The notes under the pieces were generated by a model, which was not told where the DNA came from, did not search any database, and worked only from the letters and a program-made list of their open reading frames with translations. From assembly GCF_012769535.1 (NCBI RefSeq), contig NZ_CP046565.1, positions 62,001 to 126,000 on the forward strand: a DNA stretch of 64,000 nt, read 5' to 3'. How positions within the stretch are numbered: the stretch's first letter is position 1; each line of letters opens with the position of its first letter. This document shows positions 47,956 through 58,079 of this stretch, one piece after another. Made by a program: the position numbers and the translations under genes. Origin of the DNA: Methylococcus geothermalis (GTDB lineage: Bacteria > Pseudomonadota > Gammaproteobacteria > Methylococcales > Methylococcaceae).

Positions 47956-48564
47956 ATGTCCATGACCGCGCCAACCGGCATCCGGACTCGAATCCGCGAG
48001 TGGCGACGCAGCCAATCTCCCTCCGAAGCTCGCCGAAAAAGCCTGCAAATCGCCAAGCAGTGCATCGGCTCCGGCTGGTTCGACGCCAAGGTCAGGATAG
48101 CGGCCTATCTTGCCCATGATGGCGAGGTGGAAACCACAGCCCTCTTCGAATACCTCCGCGAACTTGGCCGCACCGGCTTCGTCCCCATCCTGCGGAAGGA
48201 GCCCCGGCGCATGCTCTGGTTCGGCCCGTATGCCGGCACGGCCTCGATGCGTCCCAACCGCTACGGCATTCCCGAACCCCCTGTCGACCAAGGGACGATC
48301 ACCGACGCCCGGGAACTCGATCTCGTGTTCATGCCCCTGGTGGCATTCGATCCGCGGGGAAACCGGCTCGGCATGGGCGGCGGCTATTACGACCGGACCT
48401 TCGCGTTCCGACTCGACGAACCCGCGTCCGCAAAACCCCGGCTGATCGGCCTCGCTTTCGAAGGCCAGAAGGTCGAGCGACTGGAAGCACAACCGTGGGA
48501 CGTCCCGCTGGACGCCGTGGTCACCGAGGCAGGCATCTACCGCTTTCCAGCCCCTTCAGCCTGA
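47956..48564 (+). CDS. fau: 5-formyltetrahydrofolate cyclo-ligase
   Basis: The 202-residue enzyme (YgfA) converts 5-formyl-THF to 5,10-methenyl-THF. It has the family end MGGGYYDRTF (about 136-145), the LVFMPLVAFDPRGNRLG stretch, and an N-terminal ARRKSLQIAKQ. I start at ATG 47956, just beyond the 6S RNA; a second ATG two codons on is possible. Being downstream of ssrS it is probably partly co-transcribed with it. Confidence 0.9.
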   Translation: MSMTAPTGIRTRIREWRRSQSPSEARRKSLQIAKQCIGSGWFDAKVRIAAYLAHDGEVETTALFEYLRELGRTGFVPILRKEPRRMLWFGPYAGTASMRPNRYGIPEPPVDQGTITDARELDLVFMPLVAFDPRGNRLGMGGGYYDRTFAFRLDEPASAKPRLIGLAFEGQKVERLEAQPWDVPLDAVVTEAGIYRFPAPSA

Positions 48565-48652
48565 ATCCGTGCTGGAAAATTGCCGGAATGGGGAGTATTT
48601 TCCTCTTGCGGCAGGTCGAATGATCGTTGCCGGCCAACACGGAGTCCTGTGT

Positions 48653-49303
48653 ATGCCAACGAGCCTCAACGTCCGCAAACCCCTCTCGCACGGCAGGACC
48701 GAGCCCTTGGTCCACATCGTCGACGACCAGCCGGCCGTGCGGGACGCGCTGAAAGCTCTGGTCGAGTCAGAGGGCTTGCCGGCGCGCTGCTTCGCCACCA
48801 GCAAAGCCTTTCTGGATTACTGCACCCCCGACACCCACGGCTGCATCGTGCTGGACCTGTGCCTGCCGGAAATGTCCGGCCTCGAACTGCAGAAGACTCT
48901 GACCGGCAAAGGGATACGGACGCCTATCATCTTCATCACCGGCCAGGGCGACGTGCCCGCGCTGGCGGAGGCCTTCCGGGGCGGTGCCTTCGATTTCATC
49001 GAAAAGCCGTTTGAAAATGAGGGCTTCCTGAACCGCCTCAGGGAAGCCATCGCCCTGGACCTGAGGAGTTCGGAGCACCGGCGCCGGCAAGCGGAAGCCC
49101 TTGCGCAATATGCTCGCCTCAGCAAGCGGGAGAAGCAGGTCCTGCACTGCACGGTCAAGGGTTACTCGTCCAAGGATACGGCCAAATCCCTCGGCATCAG
49201 CCATCGGACCGTCGAAATCTATCGCGCCAACGTGATGCGGAAGATGCAGGCCGAAACCCTGGCGGAACTGGTGCGGATAGCCCTGCTGCTCGAACCCGAT
49301 TGA
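48653..49303 (+). CDS. FixJ-type LuxR response regulator
   Basis: The 216-residue protein has a receiver domain with the acidic pair VDDQ (about 23-26), the phospho-acceptor Asp in VLDLCLPE (about 68) and the KPF lysine near 117. A LuxR helix-turn-helix (LSKREKQVLHCTVKGYSSKD) is in the last 60 residues. It resembles FixJ/TodT regulators. No histidine kinase is beside it, so the partner is elsewhere. ATG 48653 was chosen for the GGAG upstream and because the frame before it lacks domain character. Confidence 0.88.
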   Translation: MPTSLNVRKPLSHGRTEPLVHIVDDQPAVRDALKALVESEGLPARCFATSKAFLDYCTPDTHGCIVLDLCLPEMSGLELQKTLTGKGIRTPIIFITGQGDVPALAEAFRGGAFDFIEKPFENEGFLNRLREAIALDLRSSEHRRRQAEALAQYARLSKREKQVLHCTVKGYSSKDTAKSLGISHRTVEIYRANVMRKMQAETLAELVRIALLLEPD

Positions 49304-49316
49304 GCCCTCAATCGGG
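49295..49316. terminator. Inverted repeat across convergent gene ends
   Basis: CCCGATTGAG and CTCAATCGGG form a perfect 10-base stem with a 2-base centre, spanning both stop codons of the response regulator and the DUF2934 gene. It could be a bidirectional terminator, although no T run follows on either side. Confidence 0.5.
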
Positions 49317-49538
49317 CGTGGGAATCGAAAGTTTCTCCTGCATTTCCAGCACTTCCTTCTCGGCCTCCAGCCAGTCTTCCAGCTCGCCGCCTCCGGCGAA
49401 GCCGCGTTTTTCGGCCCGGTAATAGGCCGCCTCCGCGATCAGCGCATGCAATAGATCGGGATCGGGCGGCGGCGGTACCGTCTCCACCTCGTCGTACGGA
49501 ACAGGCTTGACGGTTCGGGACAATGCGGTTGCGACCAT
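49308..49538 (-). CDS. DUF2934 protein
   Basis: A 76-residue protein ends with the DUF2934 pattern LIAEAAYYRAEKRGFAGGG, followed by LEDWLEAEKEVLEMQEKL. Such small proteins of unknown function often lie near stress or transport genes. Start at ATG 49538, with GAGGTG upstream. Confidence 0.75.
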   Translation of the reverse strand: MVATALSRTVKPVPYDEVETVPPPPDPDLLHALIAEAAYYRAEKRGFAGGGELEDWLEAEKEVLEMQEKLSIPTPD

Positions 49539-49614
49539 GATGTTTTCACCTCGTTAGAAGTTATGAGGTCGGAATCATTCTTTTCCTCCTCGATTTCTCC
49601 TTGATTTCTCCTTG

Positions 49615-50802
49615 TCACAGCCTTCCGGCCAGATCTTCCGGCCCCAAAGGCCCTGGCTCTTCAATCAGCGCCCGGGCGGCATCGACCCGGTCCCAGACGT
49701 TCCACAACAGCACGCCGCGCACACGGCCCTGGGCGAGGTAGTAGACCACGCCCTTGCGATAAGGCTCGGACCAGTCCTCGATGGTTTCCAGCCGCGAATC
49801 CAGTTCCCCCACCGCTTCATAGCCCAGCTCGAAGAGATCGGAATAGAAGTAGGGCAGATGCCGGTACGGATTCGCCTCGCCGGCCATGTTGCGCCCGGCC
49901 AGCCTGCCCATGGTGCGGGCGTTGTCCTCGTGTTCCACGTGCATCCAGCGGTCTAGGGCAGGGTTGTGAAAGGAGGCGACATCGCCGGCGGCATACACAT
50001 CGGGATGGCCCGCCTGCAGAATCTCGTTGACGACGATGCCTCGGTCGACCGGAAGCCCGGCCAATTCGGCAAGCCGAGTTTCCGGCTCGATGCCGATGCC
50101 GGCGACGACGCCGTCCACGACGATTGCCTGCTCGCCCGGTGAGCCGGTCTCGCCGAGTGCGAGCCGGCATTTTTCTCCCTCCCGCGCGACGCCGGTGACG
50201 GTCCGGCCGCTGAGCAGTTCAACGCCTTGGTCGCCGTAATAGCCGTTGAGAAATCGGCAGAGGTCCCCCGGAAATACCCGAGCACCGATGCACTCCTCGG
50301 GGAAGATCATCACGACTTCCTTCCCGATCGAAGCCAGGGCCGCGGCGATTTCCGATCCGATGAAGCCGCCGCCGATGACGGCGAACTTCCGTCGACGATC
50401 CGTCAGCGCCCGCAGCCGAAGGTAGTCGTCGACGGTGCGGAAATACAGGATATCGTCGCCGCCGAACGGGAAACGGCGCGGCCGCCCCCCGGTGGCGAGG
50501 AGCAGCTTTTCGAAGCGGTAGAGCGTACCTTCGTCGTCGGTGACGCATTTGCCGGCCAGATCGAGCCCGGTCGCCGTCCGCCCCAGGAATGCGCTGATCC
50601 CGCACGTTTCGGTGCCGTACCATAGCTGGTCGAAAGACTTGCCGAGCCAGAGCCCCTTGGACAACAGCGGCCGTTTATAGGGCAGGTGCGGTTCCGCGCC
50701 GATGAGACCGATCGAACCTTGCGGATCGACCTCGCGTATGCCCCGGATCGCCGCATCCGCAGTCATGCCGCCGCCGACAATCAGGTATTTGTGGGTGTGC
50801 AT
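49615..50802 (-). CDS. FAD-dependent pyridine-nucleotide oxidoreductase
   Basis: The 395-residue protein resembles ferredoxin/rubredoxin reductases. It has YLIVGGGMTADAAIRGIRE (FAD motif), FAVIGGGFIGSEIAAAL (NAD(P) motif at about 140) and VYAAGDVASFHNP (second FAD motif at about 268). Its electron acceptor is not identifiable from sequence. GGAGGA precedes the ATG at 50802. It lies 30 nt after the DUF5335 gene, in the same unit as fae. Confidence 0.88.
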   Translation of the reverse strand: MHTHKYLIVGGGMTADAAIRGIREVDPQGSIGLIGAEPHLPYKRPLLSKGLWLGKSFDQLWYGTETCGISAFLGRTATGLDLAGKCVTDDEGTLYRFEKLLLATGGRPRRFPFGGDDILYFRTVDDYLRLRALTDRRRKFAVIGGGFIGSEIAAALASIGKEVVMIFPEECIGARVFPGDLCRFLNGYYGDQGVELLSGRTVTGVAREGEKCRLALGETGSPGEQAIVVDGVVAGIGIEPETRLAELAGLPVDRGIVVNEILQAGHPDVYAAGDVASFHNPALDRWMHVEHEDNARTMGRLAGRNMAGEANPYRHLPYFYSDLFELGYEAVGELDSRLETIEDWSEPYRKGVVYYLAQGRVRGVLLWNVWDRVDAARALIEEPGPLGPEDLAGRL

Positions 50803-50832
50803 GATCGTCCTCCGTGGATAACAAGAACCTTG

Positions 50833-51237
50833 TCAAAGCCAAGGGGTGAAGAGTCCATCCAGGCGTTCCGGCCGGGCCGGCGCGCGGAACCTCAGTATCA
50901 TGGCGCCATGGCCGGTGCTGTCGATGCGCAAGCCGGCATGAACGCCTTGTCCCGCTTCCAGCAGGCCGATCGCGGTGACTTCCGCGATCGATTGAGTGAT
51001 CTGCAGCGCCCCTTCCCCCAGCGACACGGAAAGGCTGCCGTCCTTCGGCTCGAAGGACAGGCCGCGGAACCGCACATCGCGCACGACGCAACGTTCTTCC
51101 GCGACATCGGCCATGTCGTTTTCCGCCGCAAGCAGTTTGTCCTTGATGCTGGTCGTCACCAGCCAGCCCCGGTGTTGACGGCTGAATTCCTCGCAGAAGG
51201 TAGCCCACTCGGGCGCAGCGACAGACTTGGTGCTCAT
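50833..51237 (-). CDS. DUF5335-like protein
   Basis: This 134-residue protein begins MSTKSVAAPEWATFCEEFSR and contains FSRQHRGWLVT, the pattern of small DUF5335 proteins. No catalytic motif or signal peptide is visible. It lies 22 nt after the crystallin-like gene and 30 nt before the reductase, so it is probably in one transcript with them. Confidence 0.6.
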   Translation of the reverse strand: MSTKSVAAPEWATFCEEFSRQHRGWLVTTSIKDKLLAAENDMADVAEERCVVRDVRFRGLSFEPKDGSLSVSLGEGALQITQSIAEVTAIGLLEAGQGVHAGLRIDSTGHGAMILRFRAPARPERLDGLFTPWL

Positions 51238-51259
51238 TTCGTTCGCACCTTGACGACGC

Positions 51260-51700
51260 CTAGTCCATGCATCGGACCTTGAGCGCACTGACCTGGTCAT
51301 GGAGACCGTATTCACCGAGGTGGTGCACCTTGTGTCCAGCGGTGAAAGTCGCAACCTGGCTGCGGTAATTCTCATCCTTGTTGCCCCAGCTCCGGATTTC
51401 CTGCTCATGATAGACCGGGCCGGAGGGAAGAGCGAAGTTTTCGTTCCCATAGACGCTCACCTCCGCGCCGGGACCGACTTCCAGGCTTTCGATCGCATCG
51501 TTCCAATCGGCCCCTTGAAGATTCTTCAGGCTCGCCAACTCGGTCGGACCGAAGATCCTCACCTGGGTACCCGTAAAGTCCGGACCGTTGTAAACGTCCA
51601 CCCAGCAACTGCCGGAACGCGGGGCGGCCGATGCTGCCGAACCGCCTGCGACGAACACGAGTATCGTCAGCCAAGGATGAATAGCCGATGTCATTTTCAT
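51260..51700 (-). CDS. Secreted beta/gamma-crystallin-like protein
   Basis: The 146-residue protein starts with a signal peptide (to about residue 25, SAASAAP). The rest has the aromatic/acidic beta-strand pattern of beta/gamma crystallins (VDVYNGPDFTGTQVRIFGP, then SVYGNENFALPSGP), a fold that often binds calcium. It is probably periplasmic or secreted. AGGGAGG lies shortly before the ATG. Confidence 0.55.
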   Translation of the reverse strand: MKMTSAIHPWLTILVFVAGGSAASAAPRSGSCWVDVYNGPDFTGTQVRIFGPTELASLKNLQGADWNDAIESLEVGPGAEVSVYGNENFALPSGPVYHEQEIRSWGNKDENYRSQVATFTAGHKVHHLGEYGLHDQVSALKVRCMD

Positions 51701-51736
51701 ACGTCCTCCCTGCCGCCGGAAACCCGGCCGGCTCTG

Positions 51737-52107
51737 TCAAGGGAATGCCGGAATCGTCGGACCGGTGACCTCGAATGCGGCTTCCGGATGATGCTTCTGG
51801 ACCCGTTGGTGCGTTTCTTCCACGCGCTCGCACGGCACATCCACCGTCAGCAAGAGATCGCGTTTTTCGCCCCACCGATCATTCTTGAGCAGAGAATCGG
51901 CTGCGTCCAGTCCCATCACGCCGACGCGCGCGATGCCTCCCATGGCCAACCCCGATCCACCGCCGCGGAAATGAATTCGCTCTGTCGAGAATAGAAGACC
52001 TCCGGACGATCGTCCAATGGCGTTCACGCCCTGGCCGGGATAGGAATACGCCGTTTTTCGATGCGCGCCAGCTCGGCCGTGGGGACCAGGACATCAATGC
52101 GCTTCAT
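51737..52107 (-). pseudogene. Split small gene between fae and the crystallin-like gene
   Basis: A good start with GGGGAG (ATG 52107) opens a frame MKRIDVLVPTAELARIEK that stops after 27 codons at 52024. A second frame, from GTG at 52027, continues with LFSTERIHFRGGGSGLAMGG and ends TGPTIPAFP at 51737. The two overlap by 4 nt. The first piece recalls the start of PII-like proteins, and together they would make a protein of about 120 residues interrupted by an indel. Two separate tiny genes are the alternative. Confidence 0.4.
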
Positions 52108-52124
52108 CGCAGCTCCCCGGCCCT

Positions 52125-52643
52125 TCAGTCATGGGCAGCGAGAGGATGGTGAACGACGTCTTCCTGCGCGATGACTTCCGCAATATCGGGCTTGCCCTCC
52201 ACCGCACGGGAAATCGCCAGCTTGGTCGCCTGATAGTTCCAGTCCTGGATTTTGGCGTTGTCCTTGGCGTCCCAATGGATGAACACTCCGACACAAATGA
52301 ACACGTGCTCAGCCTCTGCCTGCGGGATGATGCCTTCCTTGACCGAATCCACCACCGCCTTGGCCACGCCGCGTTCCGCCGGCCCGAACATCTGGGTCGC
52401 CTGCTTTTCGTTCTTGATCTCCACTTTGTTGAACATCACCGTGGCGGGTTTCGCCATCAGATTGGGCGCAACCAGAGCCAGCAAGGCGTTGTCGCCGCGC
52501 TTCTGATTGGTGAGGGTCGTGCAGAACGCTACTTCCGCGGCGCTCCCGCGGGGCCCCATGATGAGATCGATATGCGCCAGTTCGTTGCCTTCGCCGACCA
52601 GAGCCTCGCCCACCAGAACCCGATCGATCTTCAAACCGTTCAT
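52125..52643 (-). CDS. fae: Formaldehyde-activating enzyme
   Basis: The 172-residue enzyme condenses formaldehyde with tetrahydromethanopterin, the entry to formaldehyde oxidation and detoxification in methylotrophs. Family marks are [20 protein letters not shown] (8-27), [18 protein letters not shown] (30-47), and the C-terminal [23 protein letters not shown] sits 8 bases before the ATG. It is the first gene of the likely unit that continues with the split gene, crystallin-like, DUF5335 and reductase genes. Confidence 0.95.
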   Translation of the reverse strand: MNGLKIDRVLVGEALVGEGNELAHIDLIMGPRGSAAEVAFCTTLTNQKRGDNALLALVAPNLMAKPATVMFNKVEIKNEKQATQMFGPAERGVAKAVVDSVKEGIIPQAEAEHVFICVGVFIHWDAKDNAKIQDWNYQATKLAISRAVEGKPDIAEVIAQEDVVHHPLAAHD

Positions 52644-52968
52644 CTCGGTTTCTCCTGTATGTCTGTGGGGGACGGACCGCTGGTCCGACGAACATGTGGG
52701 ATCACCTGTCCATCCTTCCCGCTTTGTAATGCCGGGGGCTGGCCGGCGCCAATACGAAGCGCTCCCTAAGTAGGTTTACGTATGGCGTGGAGCATCGAAC
52801 GGTGGTTCACATCCGGCTATTTCACCAGCCTCTGGCAAGCGCTGGTCAGCGCATGCGGAATGAGTCGAGACGAGGTAGAGCGGGCGAGAGGCTGACGAAA
52901 GGTCACAGAAAACGCCCGGTGCGATCCCGCCGGAACTCCGTCTGCACGGACGAAGCTCGTCCGGATGC
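52644..52968. other. Intergenic region upstream of fae
   Basis: These 325 bases between fae and the argB stop hold no gene. A dyad GGACC-GCT-GGTCC (52676-52688 region) lies about 35 bases before fae and might be an operator. No clear promoter boxes are seen. Confidence 0.4.
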
Positions 52969-53886
<918 letters not shown>

Positions 53887-53895
53887 TCAGTGGTT

Positions 53896-56328
53896 CTAGA
53901 AAGGCAGGTCGAGATCGGGCCGCACCTTCAGCAGCAACTCCCGGAAGCGCTGCTGAATGCGAGCCAGCCCTTCGGCGGTGTCGGCTTCGAAGCGGATCAC
54001 CAGGGAAGGCGTGGTGTTGGAGGCGCGCACCAGCCCCCAGCCGTCGGCGAAATCGACCCGCAGGCCGTCGATGTCGGTCGTGCGGCCATCGCCGAAGTCG
54101 GCCAGGGCGCGCATTTTTTCGATGAAGGCGAGGTTCTCGCCCTCCTGCAGCCGCACGCCGAGTTCGGGCGTGTTGACGCTGTCCGGCAGCTCCGCGAACA
54201 CCTCGGCGGTGGGACGCGGATCGGCGGACAGGATTTCCACCATCCGGGCGCAGGCGTAGATGCCGTCGTCGAAGCCGTACCAGCGCTCCTTGAAGAAGAA
54301 ATGGCCGCTCATCTCGCCCGCCAGCAGGGCGCCGGTTTCCTTCATCTTGGCCTTGATCAGGGAATGGCCGGTCTTCCACATCAGCGGACGTCCGCCATGG
54401 CGCAGGATGTAACCGGCCAGATGGCGAGTGCATTTGACGTCGTAGATGATGTCGGCGCCGGGTTCGCGGGACAGCACGTCGGCGGCGAACAGCATCATCT
54501 GGCGGTCCGGCCAGATGATGTTCCCGGCCGAGTCGACCACGCCGAGCCGGTCGCCGTCGCCGTCGAAGGCCACGCCGAGGTCCGCGCCTTCCCGCTTCAC
54601 CGTTTCGATCAGCACCGCCAGGTTTTCCGGCTTGCTCGGATCGGGGTGATGGTTGGGGAAATTGCCGTCGACCGTGCAATACAATTCGACCACTTCGCAA
54701 TCCAGGGCGCGGAGGATCTGCGGCGCCACCACGGCGGCCACGCCGTTGCCGCAATCGACCACGATCTTGAATTGCCGGCCGACCTGCACGTCTTCCACGA
54801 TCGCTAAGTGGTAATCGGGGAGCAGGTCGCGACGCTCGACCCGCCCTTCTCCGCTATGAAAATTCCCTGATTCGATGCGGCGCCGGAGGGTCTGGATGTC
54901 CTCGCCGGCCAGGGTCTGCCCTCCCAGCACGATCTTGAAGCCGTTGTAGTTGGCAGGATTGTGGCTGCCGGTCACCATGACGCCGGAACGACCCGCCAGC
55001 TCATGGGTGCCGAAATACAGGACGGGCGTGGGCGCCAGCCCCAGATCGGTGACCTCGCAGCCGGTCGTTCGCAATCCTTCCGCCAAGGCGGCGCAGAGCG
55101 CGGGACTGCTCAACCGCCCGTCGCGTGCGACGACGACCCGCCGCTCTCCTCGATCCAGCGCTTCGCTGCCGATGGCTCGGCCTATCGCCCGGGCCGCCGC
55201 CTCGGTCAAGGTATCACCGACGATGCCGCGAATGTCGTAAGCCCGGAACAGGGTGGGAGCAATGTCCGGAACGGGTCGCATAGCCATGGGAATCTCCTCT
55301 TTTTGATCGTTCATGGCCGGCGGCAACGGCGCCTCTTCCGGCACGGGGAATCGCATTTCCGAGTCACCCGGCAATGACGGGGCCGGGACTCCCTCCGACG
55401 GTATTGCGCCGAACGGCCTCAGGCCATCGACCACGTCCTGCATTTCCTTGAGCCTCGCCCGGCCGGCGTGGCGCGGGAGACTCGAGGGTGCCGCCGGGAC
55501 CAGCGCTGATATCAGCGCCGCATCATGTTTCATCGCCTCCGCCAGCAGACGTCCGGCCCAAAGCAGCGCCGCCAGGATCAGCAGCAGCGCCGTTCCGCCT
55601 GCGGCGAAAGCCCACCACAGCGGGGATGGGTCCTGGGCCGGGCGCCAGTAGACGATCCGCCAGCCGCGGCTGCCCAGCACCGATGCGTCACCGTCCGGAG
55701 GTTCGGCCCGGCGGGCGCGGTCGCCGGTGAAGACCAGGGGCAGTTCGCCTTGCCTGAGCTCCAGCGCGGCGCCAAAAGGCATCGGAACCGAGCGCATGGC
55801 ATCGAGCAGGATATCGGGGGAGAGGCTGGCCAGCAGCACGCCCCGCCCGTCGACGAGCGGCACGGCGAGCGCGACGTGGACGTTCGGGCTGTTGGCCGCA
55901 TGCATCGCCGGCAATGACTCCCCACGCCGGGCATCCCGAATCGCCTCCAGGTCGGCATAACCCATCGCCGGCACGCGGGAAGTATCCAGCAGGTCGCTAT
56001 GGTTGGGCACCAGACGCACGAGGAGCGATCCCGGCAGCGCACCGGTGAGCCGGCTTTCCTCCGCGGCGATCCGAGAGGGATCGCCGGCCGCCAGGGCTTC
56101 GTCCAGCCGGGCATCGCTGCCCATGCCGCTCAAGGCCCGGAAAGACCAGCCGAGACGGTCGCGCACATTGAACGCCGCGGCGTCGGCCGCAGCCGCCATC
56201 GCCTCCCGGCTGGAGGCTTCGACACGATGCCGCTCGGCCCAGACGAGCCCAGCCGCCGTCGCGGCCACCGCCAGCATCGACACCAGACCGACCGACCATA
56301 ACAGCCGGCGAAGGCTCAACAAGGGCAC
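53896..56328 (-). CDS. algC: Phosphomannomutase/phosphoglucomutase with N-terminal membrane domain
   Basis: The 810-residue protein has a C-terminal AlgC enzyme (about 355-810): FRAYDIRG, the phosphoserine loop TGSHNPANYNG (about 450), the metal loop FDGDGDRLGV (about 590) and the end RASNTTPSLVIRFE. The first 350 residues are unusual for the enzyme: a membrane helix (about 10-30), a periplasmic dCache-like part, a second helix (about 245-265) and a proline-rich linker. The enzyme thus appears tethered at the cytoplasmic face of the inner membrane. It supplies sugar phosphates for polysaccharide and LPS. Confidence 0.92.
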   Translation of the reverse strand: MPLLSLRRLLWSVGLVSMLAVAATAAGLVWAERHRVEASSREAMAAAADAAAFNVRDRLGWSFRALSGMGSDARLDEALAAGDPSRIAAEESRLTGALPGSLLVRLVPNHSDLLDTSRVPAMGYADLEAIRDARRGESLPAMHAANSPNVHVALAVPLVDGRGVLLASLSPDILLDAMRSVPMPFGAALELRQGELPLVFTGDRARRAEPPDGDASVLGSRGWRIVYWRPAQDPSPLWWAFAAGGTALLLILAALLWAGRLLAEAMKHDAALISALVPAAPSSLPRHAGRARLKEMQDVVDGLRPFGAIPSEGVPAPSLPGDSEMRFPVPEEAPLPPAMNDQKEEIPMAMRPVPDIAPTLFRAYDIRGIVGDTLTEAAARAIGRAIGSEALDRGERRVVVARDGRLSSPALCAALAEGLRTTGCEVTDLGLAPTPVLYFGTHELAGRSGVMVTGSHNPANYNGFKIVLGGQTLAGEDIQTLRRRIESGNFHSGEGRVERRDLLPDYHLAIVEDVQVGRQFKIVVDCGNGVAAVVAPQILRALDCEVVELYCTVDGNFPNHHPDPSKPENLAVLIETVKREGADLGVAFDGDGDRLGVVDSAGNIIWPDRQMMLFAADVLSREPGADIIYDVKCTRHLAGYILRHGGRPLMWKTGHSLIKAKMKETGALLAGEMSGHFFFKERWYGFDDGIYACARMVEILSADPRPTAEVFAELPDSVNTPELGVRLQEGENLAFIEKMRALADFGDGRTTDIDGLRVDFADGWGLVRASNTTPSLVIRFEADTAEGLARIQQRFRELLLKVRPDLDLPF

Positions 56329-56330
56329 GG

Positions 56331-56786
56331 CTAATGCCGGCCGGTATGGCCGAACCCGCCCTCGGCCCGCCGGCTTTCGGCGAACGCTTCGACCTGCTCG
56401 AAGGCAACCTGGGCCACCGGCACGAACACCATCTGGGCGATGCGCTCGCCGACGGCGATTTCGAAGGCTTCCGAGCCCCGGTTCCAGCAGGACACCATCA
56501 CCTGGCCCTGGTAGTCGGAATCGATCAGGCCCACCAGATTGCCCAGCACGATGCCGTGCTTGTGGCCCAGTCCCGAGCGCGGCAACAGCATGGCCGCCAG
56601 CGCCGGATCGCCGATGTGGATGGCGAAACCGGTCGGGATCAAGTGCGTCTCGCCCGGGCGCAGCACCAGCGGTGCGTCGAGGCAGGCCCGGAGGTCGAGC
56701 CCGGCGGCACCCGGCGTGGCATAGTGCGGCAGCGGGATTTCGTTGCCGAGGCGGGGATCAAGGATCCTGATCTGTATTTTCGGCAT
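56331..56786 (-). CDS. dut: dUTPase
   Basis: The 151-residue trimeric dUTPase has the five motifs: [31 protein letters not shown] (two together), [19 protein letters not shown] and the C-terminal [12 protein letters not shown]. It removes dUTP and provides dUMP. The start overlaps the coaBC end by 29 nt, and algC begins 2 nt after its stop. Confidence 0.95.
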   Translation of the reverse strand: MPKIQIRILDPRLGNEIPLPHYATPGAAGLDLRACLDAPLVLRPGETHLIPTGFAIHIGDPALAAMLLPRSGLGHKHGIVLGNLVGLIDSDYQGQVMVSCWNRGSEAFEIAVGERIAQMVFVPVAQVAFEQVEAFAESRRAEGGFGHTGRH

Positions 56787-57981
56787 AGTAACGTTCGGCT
56801 ATCAATCGAATCAGTCGGTGGGCGATTTCGGTCTTGGAGGCCAGCGGCAAATGGCATTCTCCACCGCGCCAGCACACGAACAGGGCATTTTCGTCGCGCT
56901 CGAAACCGCCCGGCGCCGCGCCGCCCACCTCGTTGGCGGCCACCAGGTCGGCGCCTTTGGCCTCCAGCTTGGCGCGGGCATGGGCCTCGACCTCACCGGT
57001 CTCGGCGGCGAATCCCACGACAAAAGGCTTGTCCGGCAAGGCCGCGATGGAACGGAGGATGTCCCGGGTCCGGCTCAGGGTCAGCTCCAGCCGATCGGCG
57101 TGTTTCTTGATCTTGGCATCCGCCACCCGTGCCGGCGTGTAATCCGCCACGGCGGCGGTGCCGATGTAGATGTCCGTCCGGTCCGTCCGCGCCATGACCG
57201 CCTCATGCATTTCGGCGGCGGTTTCCACCCTCACGGTCTCGACGCCAGCGGGCGCATCGAGCGCGACCGGTCCGCTGATCAAGGTGACGTCCGCGCCGGC
57301 GCGCCGCGCCGCGGCGGCCAAGGCGTAGCCCATTTTTCCGGAACTGCGGTTGCCGATGAAACGCACGGGGTCGATGGGCTCGCGGGTCGGGCCCGCGCTG
57401 ATCAGCACCCTGAGGCCCGAAAGCAGGCCGCCCGCCGCCAGCGCATCGGCGAGGTCGAGGACGAGCCGGGCGGGCTCCCGCATCCGGCCCGGCCCCGTCT
57501 CGCCGCACGCCTGATCGCCTTCATCCGGCCCCAACAGGGCAACTCCCCGGCCGGCCAAAGCGGCGGCGTGGGAGCGGGTCGCCGGATGCAGCCACATCGC
57601 ACGGTTCATTGCCGGCGCCAGAAACAGTGGCACTTCAGCAGCCAGGCACAGGGTGGCCAGCAGGTCGTCGGCCAGCCCGAGGCTGATGCGGGCCATGAAA
57701 TCCGCCGAAGCCGGCGCGACCAGGATGGCATCCGCCCAGCGGGACAACTGGATGTGCCCCATCGCCGACTCGGCACCGGGCATGAACATGTCGTGGGCGA
57801 CCGGATGGCCGGACAGGGCTTCGAAAGTCAAAGGCTGGACGAACCGACAGGCCGCCGGCGTCATCGCCACACGCACCTCGGCGCCGGCCTGGCGCAGGCG
57901 GCGGGTGATCTCTGCGGCCTTATAGGCCGCAATGCCGCCGGTCACGCCGAGGAGAATGCGCTTGTGGTGGAGATCAGCCAA
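56758..57981 (-). CDS. coaBC: CoaBC phosphopantothenoylcysteine synthetase/decarboxylase
   Basis: The 407-residue bifunctional enzyme of CoA synthesis has the CoaC flavoprotein part first ([20 protein letters not shown] at 13-32, APAMNRAMW at about 140). The CoaB part follows from about 190 ([20 protein letters not shown] and KMGYALA). It is divergent from radC, with the promoters in about 100 bases between. The 3' end overlaps dut by 29 nt, the usual coaBC-dut pairing. Confidence 0.95.
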   Translation of the reverse strand: MADLHHKRILLGVTGGIAAYKAAEITRRLRQAGAEVRVAMTPAACRFVQPLTFEALSGHPVAHDMFMPGAESAMGHIQLSRWADAILVAPASADFMARISLGLADDLLATLCLAAEVPLFLAPAMNRAMWLHPATRSHAAALAGRGVALLGPDEGDQACGETGPGRMREPARLVLDLADALAAGGLLSGLRVLISAGPTREPIDPVRFIGNRSSGKMGYALAAAARRAGADVTLISGPVALDAPAGVETVRVETAAEMHEAVMARTDRTDIYIGTAAVADYTPARVADAKIKKHADRLELTLSRTRDILRSIAALPDKPFVVGFAAETGEVEAHARAKLEAKGADLVAANEVGGAAPGGFERDENALFVCWRGGECHLPLASKTEIAHRLIRLIAERYYAENTDQDP

Positions 57982-58079
57982 GGACGAAGTCAGGGAAGGG
58001 TCACACGGGGCGACATTATGGCAAGTTTAGTCCAGCCCTTCTATGCTTGAAACGACCCGACACGAAAGGATACCCGACC

